From: Batrachochytrium dendrobatidis JAM81
Taxonomy: Eukaryota; Chytridiomycota; Chytridiomycetes; Rhizophydiales
Direction: 5' to 3'
Length of the DNA stretch: 64,000 bases
Assembly (NCBI RefSeq): GCF_000203795.2
Contig: NW_006281111.1
Location: 31,421 to 95,420, forward strand
The notes beneath the pieces were generated by a model that saw only the letters and a list, made by a program, of their open reading frames with translations, was not told the origin of the DNA and searched no databases. How positions within the stretch are numbered: the first letter of the stretch is position 1; every line of letters starts with the position of its first letter. The translations under genes and the position numbers were made by a program. This document shows, piece after piece, positions 57,576-64,000 of the stretch.

Positions 57576-59902
57576 ATGCCTTCAACTACTCATTCAATCT
57601 CTAATCCGAGATCCATCGTATCCAAATCCTACTCATCTAACTTAACCTCATCAACTTCTCTTCCTGAACTGTCTACTCAACTGCCAAGATTAGGTTCTTG
57701 CTCAAGTGTATCTTACCAACCCAACCTTCCCAATCATTGGCTGTCTACTCCAGATAAAGTTTATTCCTGCAAAACAGATGATTCTAATAAACTATCCAGT
57801 TTGCACATGCTGCAGTCAGCCGACTCATTGCTACAGACTGCTCTTTCGTCAGATGACGAGGCTTTGTTATCCAAGCAAACTGAAGTGCTGGTAGATTCTG
57901 CAGAACTCGAATCGATCTATCCTCAAGAGCGTGTGTTGACTGATGCTGTTCATTCCATTGACATACAGGATGGAAATCCCTTTGCCATGACAGATCCACA
58001 ATGGAGTCTAGCTTCTCATTACCATACATTTCCTGCACTTTTAGATATGACTTCCATGTCCTCGCTTGCAACTGACAATACCTATGGTGCTACTGCCACA
58101 AACACTGTTGCATCACAAGAATCGCTACCAATGAGTGCCTGTAGTCATGACATACACACCATGAACAGCGACTATCATTGCATATCGCAGACGTGTGAAC
58201 TTGACCGATCGCAACATCTCATGTCTACCAATCAACAATTGATTCCATATGTCAATGGCGCAGCTTCTCTTGATCTTCAATCCACCCAGTTGTCTCAACA
58301 GTTGTCTTCCTCATCAACCCCTTTGTTACTTGAAAGCAGGCGATTACACTTGTCTAATCCCAATGCGTCCATTCCATCCTCTTATCGCGACAAAATATCG
58401 GTAATACAAGCCATATCACATGCTATTACAAACTCTATTGGAATTGGGTTTTTGATGCTACCTTATGCCTTTTCTCTTTCTGGCTGGATTGTTGGTATAC
58501 TTGCAATTCTATTAACAGGAAGTCTTGTTCATTGGGTATCACAGCTGGTATCTCGCTGCGTTTTACTTTTCGATCGGCATCGTCGCTCTCCACATCAAGC
58601 CATCCGCATTCTACATACATCTTCAGAAATCTATGCCACTGAAATGTCACTTTTACTTGCTTTGAATATAAATCCATCTCATTTCAAGTTTGGTTGTATA
58701 CATGTATCTACCATGGCTCCACTTGTAAAGCATATCTTGGGTCGGCCCACTTGGCTAGTATTCAACATTATGGATGGGCTGCTCAAGTTGGGGTCGTGTA
58801 TACTCATGGCTGTAGTGAGCTCAATGCTTATACTTGAAACTTGCTCTCATCCACTTTCAAAACTCCACACAGATCCAGAATCTGTATGTTGGATTCAAAT
58901 TCCATTCATGATGACACCCATCTCTATTGATCAGACTTGGTCAAAATTTATGCTATCCATTCTTGTGTTTCCCCTGTTGCTAATGCCGTTTCATCGTTTA
59001 CGCATGTTTACCTCTATAATCGGAATGGTGTCTATTACCATTGCATTTATGTGTGTTATCAGTGGTATGATTTACTGCATCATCAATGAGATTGAACAGG
59101 GTAATAGCATGAACAAGGTGATGGATGATGCATTCCAAAGAGTATTGGATCAAACTACAATCTGGCCTACCAATCTATCCAATGTAATGCAATCCACACT
59201 CATAATCCTGCTATCTTTTATGAGTAAGCGGTCATTCTGGTTTGTTTATGCACTGGTTAAAATGTATTACTAAACATGGTTGAAATACTTTATAGCTCAT
59301 GATATTTACCCTGATCTACAAAGAGAGATGCATACACCCATACGATTTAAGCGCGTAGTTTCTATTTCTGTTCAAAGTGTGATGGTTATGGATCTTGTCT
59401 TTGCAGTGAGCGGATATGCGTTTTATGGAAACAAGTCAATGAAACTGGTATGTATACAATAGAGTGTATCTTGAACCACAATCCACACACATGTCAAGCA
59501 GAATATTAACAGTATAAACCATTCAAGGTAACGGGGAATTTTATCCAAGAACTTGGTGGACATACCTATATCATGTCGATTGCGATAGTGATGTTGGCAA
59601 TCAATGTGATGTGCAGATATGCGATGGGTACACACTCGGTATGCACGTGGATTGAGACTGTGATGGCAACAAGACGAAACCGTCATGAGTCACATGAAAA
59701 TAGAAATTCATATGAAGATCAAGAATGTAGGCATCAGTGCCATGCCGGTGTGCGTGGTAGTATTTTGATTGGAATGACGTGTCTTGTTGCACTTGGATTG
59801 GATATCCAATGGATAGTGACAAGTGTGTCGACACTTGGATTAGGAGTAGGCATTGTAATACCCATAATGTGCTATGTACGACTATTCTGCTTAATTCCAT
59901 GA
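57576..59902 (+). CDS. AAAP-family amino-acid transporter (vacuolar AVT-like)
   Basis: Three exons (57576-59223, 59296-59447, 59528-59902) close at 724 residues. The first ~270 residues are hydrophilic, Ser/Thr-rich. The transporter core begins at KISVIQAISHAITNSIGIGF with LMLPYAFSLSGWIVGILAIL, the signature first helices of the Aa_trans fold, and continues through about 11 helices. The intron-1 junction restores the conserved HDIYPDLQREMHTPIRFKR loop, followed by GYAFYGNKSMKL. Such proteins move amino acids across vacuolar or plasma membranes with protons. The long cytosolic N-terminus resembles fungal AVT proteins and may be a regulatory region. Confidence 0.85.
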
Positions 59903-60139
59903 ACCAATAAAGTGGATAGAATCGTATATTAATGCTCAGATCTAACCAGTGAATTACATCAACTAAAGCTTTGGTGCAATTTTCTTTGTCACACCGAAAT
60001 ATTTGTCAAGGTAAGCAGGAATGGTTTGATGATGGATTCGAGTCTAACTAACTAGTGTCTCTTGGCTACAAGACTTTTTTTCTAGTCCTTTACTGGTGCA
60101 CCCATTCTGTCCTCGCTTCATTGACCAACATATAACAAT
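59903..60139 (+). promoter_or_regulatory. Intergenic/5' leader of RRM gene
   Basis: Contains pyrimidine-rich tracts (CTTTTTTTCTAGTCC near 60071) just before the RRM gene, as often seen near highly expressed fungal genes. No coding sequence. Confidence 0.4.
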
Positions 60140-61337
60140 ATGACTACTGTTGATGCCCCTGTTGTTGCCCCTGTTGCTGCTGCTAACCCTCCCACTGCTT
60201 CTGTTGGTGAGAAGGACTTGTATGTCAAGGTGTTTGTTGGAAACCTGCCCTATCGTATCAATACCACTGCCCTCAAAGACTTTTTTGCTGATGCTGGCAC
60301 TGTGTAAGTCTTGTTGGTTGTCTCCCTAATCGTATTTTTGTATTGCATTACTGTTGTGTTCATCTGCTGCTTGTCTATCCCATCATGTGTTGGTCTAGAC
60401 AGCCAATCCATATAGGATGTTTAGATCAGTGTTCAATCTACTCTTCTCACTGGTTGTCTAGACTGAATTTGAATTATTTGATCATCTATAAATCTCATAC
60501 TCATTACTATTCCCTTTTTGATGTCTTGTTCCATTCTGGGCTCAACTTTTTACCAGTGTTGATACCCAGCTGATTCGCAAACAAGGCCGTTCGATGGGAT
60601 TCGGGTTTGTGTCGTTCAAGACAACAGCCGAGGCTACAACTGCTGTTGATCTGTTCCATCAAAAGGAGTTTGATGGTCGTGCCATCAACGTTGAGATTGC
60701 TCAATCCAAACCTCATGTTCCTGCTGCTGAAGGTGGAATCGAGACATCTCGTCCTCGCGTTCGTAAACCCAAGTCGGGTGAAGAGGCTGTCAAGACTGAA
60801 GATGGACATGCCAAGACTGCTATCGCTCCAGCTGCGGGTTCAGGATTGGTTGATGGGGATGCTATCAAACCCAAGCGTATTCGCAAACCCAAGTCTGCCA
60901 AAGCATCTGGCCATGATGAAAGAAAACCTGTTGTAGAGGGTGAACATGCAAAGTCTGCAGATGAAGAGTCTAAACCAGCAGCATCAGCCAAACGTGCTCC
61001 TCGTCCTCCACGTCCTCCTCGTATACGTGAAGGAGAGCCTAGCAAAACTACCATCTTTATTGGCAACCTTCCATTCAAGGTATCGTCCGATGATATTCTG
61101 GTTATTTTCAAAGACTACAAGGTCAAGAGTGCGCATGTTGTGATGACCAAGTTTGGACGTAGCAAGGGATATGGGTTTATGGAGATGGAGTCGGCATCAG
61201 AGCAAGAACGAGTATTGGCTGATGTGAGTGATGTCAAGGTTGAGGATCGTACTCTAATTGTTCGTGCAGCCTATTCTGTTCCAGCAGCTCCAGAAGGCGA
61301 CAATGAAGCAGTGCCAGTTCATGCAGATGATGCTTAA
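60140..61337 (+). CDS. Two-RRM RNA-binding protein
   Basis: Two exons (60140-60303 and 60557-61337), with an unusually long 253-nt intron, give 314 residues. The first RRM is split by the intron: RNP2 VFVGNLPYRI, RNP1 RSMGFGFVSF. A Lys/Arg/Pro/Ala-rich linker with two RPRVRKPKS/KPKRIRKPKS repeats and RPPRPPR follows, then a second RRM with RNP2 IFIGNLPFKV and RNP1 SKGYGFMEM. It ends in an acidic Ala-rich tail. Codon use is biased (GCT, GTT, AAG), suggesting high expression. It resembles fungal two-RRM proteins of the nucleolin/Rnp24 type, but the exact orthologue is not clear. RNA binding is near certain; role and RNA are unknown. Confidence 0.85.
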
Positions 61338-61508
61338 GATGACTAAAGTAAATCTATATATAAAATAGGGTTTTGAATTGTGAATATCAGATTTGGATGG
61401 GTGATGAGTTCCCATGCTTTGAGTCCAAGCAAATAGCGGCGTTGTAAGTCACGTGTACAAGAGGCGTACTGAACGAGTTTAAAGTACTCCAACGTACCGA
61501 GAGCAACC

Positions 61509-64000
61509 ATGCCGAACATTCACTCCAAGAGAAGGATTTCATCAATGAAGCAAGACCATGCCATGATGTATAATCCTCACTTGATTCCAAACTCACTTGA
61601 ACCCTCTCATAACGTATGCACTTCCAACGTCAGTATTCCTCTTCAGTCCAACTTTGAAAACTCGTTCAAGGACAACTCAAAACACGAACCCGTTTCGAGC
61701 ATCGACTCGTCTATATTGCCATCATCACATATGCATCATAAACTAGAACTAAAAGCCTATCCTACCCATTCATCGTTGATTTCTACTGTTGTTGCTGCTG
61801 CGTACAATTCTATTCATGTTCCCATTCTCTTGGTATACCGTCATCAAACTTCAACTGAAACTACTGCCATATTCTCCAATTCTTGTTTTAACTCTTCATT
61901 TGGATCTACTTGCAATGGCATACCCAGAACTACTTCAATCCCACTCACACTGCCATTGAATGCATCGACTCTCCTTCCATCTATAAATCTCATCCTTACC
62001 ATGAGTGGTCTGCTTCACGACAATTCTGATTCAGAAGACTCGTCTGATGATGCAACCGATCACAATGAAGATCAAATATCAACCACTAACCCTATTCAAC
62101 CCACTTGTAGCTTATCTTCCCAACCACCACGACCTTCATTGCAAGCACATCCATTAAAACATACATTGCATATGCCCAATGGATCAACTCATCCCGTTCG
62201 TATTCACACTGCATCACTGGATTCATCTATACTTTCCACACCCCTGCTTCCCAAAGGTGGTCAGGTGTTTGTCTTTACTCTCAAACCAAACACCTTTAAA
62301 ACTGATCGTAGACGATCTAGTGAACTGGAAAATGGCTTGAATCTCACCAGAGATATTGCGCATGCAAGCAAAGAAACCATCGCATGCTCTATCAAAGAGT
62401 CTGACTTGTATCGAACTGCCTCTACTCCACCATCAAGATATCGCACTGAGTTTGAAGGTAGTTTTTCTTGCTTGAATCCTGTCATTCAAACTCTATACTG
62501 ATAATACTATTAGAAATTGAACAGCTTGGACGTGGCGGATTTGGTGTCGTGTATCGAGCACGCAATCTTTTGGATGGCCAAGAATACGCCATTAAAAAAG
62601 GTACTTTGTTGCTTATACAATGTAATACTTGAACCCTGCTTGGACTCATGTGTTTTTGTAGTCAAACTCAATTGTCCACCAGAAGCATTGCAAAACTTGA
62701 CACACTCGTCTGCTCTTTTTGATCGAGATCGAGCATCTGCATCTGCATCCTTGCTCTCTTTGCGAAACTCTTCTCCATCCTTGTCAGGGTCAACTACTTC
62801 TACATCTGTTTCTCCTATTCCATTAGCTTTTGCTTCTTCGTTTGGCAGTGGGCATACGCGCAGACTTTCTCAGGCTGATGATAGGCTTTTACGGGAAGTA
62901 AAAACATTTGCCATGCTATCCAATCATCCCAATGTAGTCAGATACTACAATGCTTGGATTGAAGCTCCTGAAAAACCCTTGACTAGCAATCTGAAAAACA
63001 GTTCCCACTCTTTACGTGGCTTGTTCCCACCCTCGCGATCATCCAGGTCCTCAATTAGTCTATCTGACGTTAGTTTTGACTACGGATCCGAAGCAGGTCT
63101 TGAGTCTGACTTGACAGAAGGTGAAGATTCAGAATCCATTTCAGAATGTGATGATCATGATGAAGACCATGATCATTTTCAAGAAGCTGGGCTGGATGAA
63201 GATTCACTGCGTCCAAATTCTTTACATACCCATAACTCCACCCTTTATATTCAAATGCAACTCTATGCATGTCAAGATCTCCGTGTATGGATCAAATCTC
63301 GTCGTACAGTGGATCGTGCTCACAATATGCTGATTTTTGCTCAACTTGTGAGTGGATTGGTTCATATTCACGGACAAAATATCATCCACAGGGATGTTAA
63401 GCCAGAAAATATCTTTCTCAAAGGGTCTCATGTTTATCTTGGCGACTTTGGGCTGGCTAAAAGTGTGTCGGACCACATCATCATAATGGGCGAACCCAAT
63501 AACAACGGACAACCGCTGCATGCTTCAAAGTATTTCTCAAATGATATCTCCTCTTGTGACGTGATTGAATCTAGCACAAGCCATGGAACGTATTTTTACA
63601 CGGCGCCTGAGATTCTCGAAGAGCAGCTTTGCACAACCAAATCTGATATCTACTCTCTTGGCGTTATTCTCCTTGAGCTTGTATGTGTTTTTGACACGGC
63701 TATGGAGCGAGTGGTTGTATTGGATACACTCAAGCGAGATGGATCTATTCCTGAAAAAGTTTTGGAAATGTATCCTGAAGAGTGTGATCTGATTCGGATG
63801 CTTGTTTCTGGAGATCCTGCTGCACGACCTACTGCTGCCGAGATTCTTGTTTCCGATTTTTTCCGATTCGAATTTTGTCGAAGTAATTCATTATCCATAT
63901 GCAATAATGGAGCACCCTGTGATACCGATACGGATCCATTGAATATGTTTTCCATGTCACCTTGGTCATCTCCTGGGCATACACCATCAGCGTTCCATTT
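61509..64000 (+). CDS. eIF2-alpha kinase, HRI-like (3' end beyond window)
   Basis: Exons 61509-62457, 62514-62600 and 62662 to beyond 64000. The ~317-residue N-terminus is Ser/Thr-rich, without RWD or transmembrane segments. The kinase domain starts IEQLGRGGFGVVYRARN, with the catalytic Lys in EYAIKKVKL. A ~200-residue acidic/Ser-rich insert interrupts the N-lobe around LREVKTFAMLSNHPNVVRYY and NAWIEAP. HRDVKPEN lies near 63390, DFGLAKS near 63450, and the eIF2-kinase hallmark MERVVVL near 63705, followed by ARPTAAEIL. Absence of RWD and HisRS regions argues against GCN2 and favours the HRI-type kinases of fungi, which phosphorylate eIF2-alpha under haem, oxidative or nutrient stress. No haem-binding residue was identified. 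Confidence 0.88.

Overview
This window looks like a chromosome segment of a flagellated (zoosporic) chytrid fungus, most likely Batrachochytrium or a close relative in the Rhizophydiales. The evidence is an AT-rich genome, short GT-AG introns inside compact genes, homologues of basal-body and axoneme proteins (POC5, TPGS2) beside ordinary fungal housekeeping genes, and several small secreted proteins whose signal peptides and Gln/Ser/Pro-rich repeats resemble lineage-restricted Batrachochytrium families. Species was not tested by any search.

The left half (about 1-26 kb) is accessory in character. It holds a decayed Crinkler-type kinase-like gene (about 0.57-1.99 kb), a damaged ARM-like/DUF4246 gene (6.76-10.06 kb), six secreted lineage-specific genes (4.56, 11.38, 14.04, 17.54, 22.97 and 24.74 kb) and a four-exon secreted aspartyl-protease-like gene (19.5-21.1 kb) whose two catalytic motifs are altered. 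Three of the secreted genes are paralogues that carry their promoters and 3' flanks with them as inverted segmental duplications; two others form a second pair. Between them lies kilobases of degenerate repeated DNA without convincing genes.

The middle (26-43 kb) is mixed: an elongator tRNA-Met present twice with near-identical flanks, an SQS1-like G-patch/R3H protein, two paralogous seven-transmembrane proteins, POC5, an HP1-like chromodomain/chromoshadow protein containing a 17-nt exon, a gypsy-type gag fragment repeated in inverted orientation around a roughly 0.7-kb assembly gap, a U1A/U2B''-type spliceosomal protein and TPGS2.

The right part (45.5-64 kb) is dense conserved housekeeping sequence: a C2H2 zinc-finger protein, the PRP43/DHX15 helicase, a secreted S9 dipeptidyl peptidase, COG8, a SHR3-like permease chaperone, an AAAP amino-acid transporter, a two-RRM protein and the 5' part of an HRI-like eIF2-alpha kinase running off the window. 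Exon models were built by hand from splice consensus and reading-frame continuity; nearly all close exactly in frame.

Functional links: SQS1-type proteins activate PRP43; a SHR3-type chaperone and an amino-acid transporter are divergent neighbours; POC5 and TPGS2 both serve cilia; the secreted genes share upstream GGGT/ACCC elements and a TATAAATA box, and four of them share a basic, aromatic C-terminal motif.
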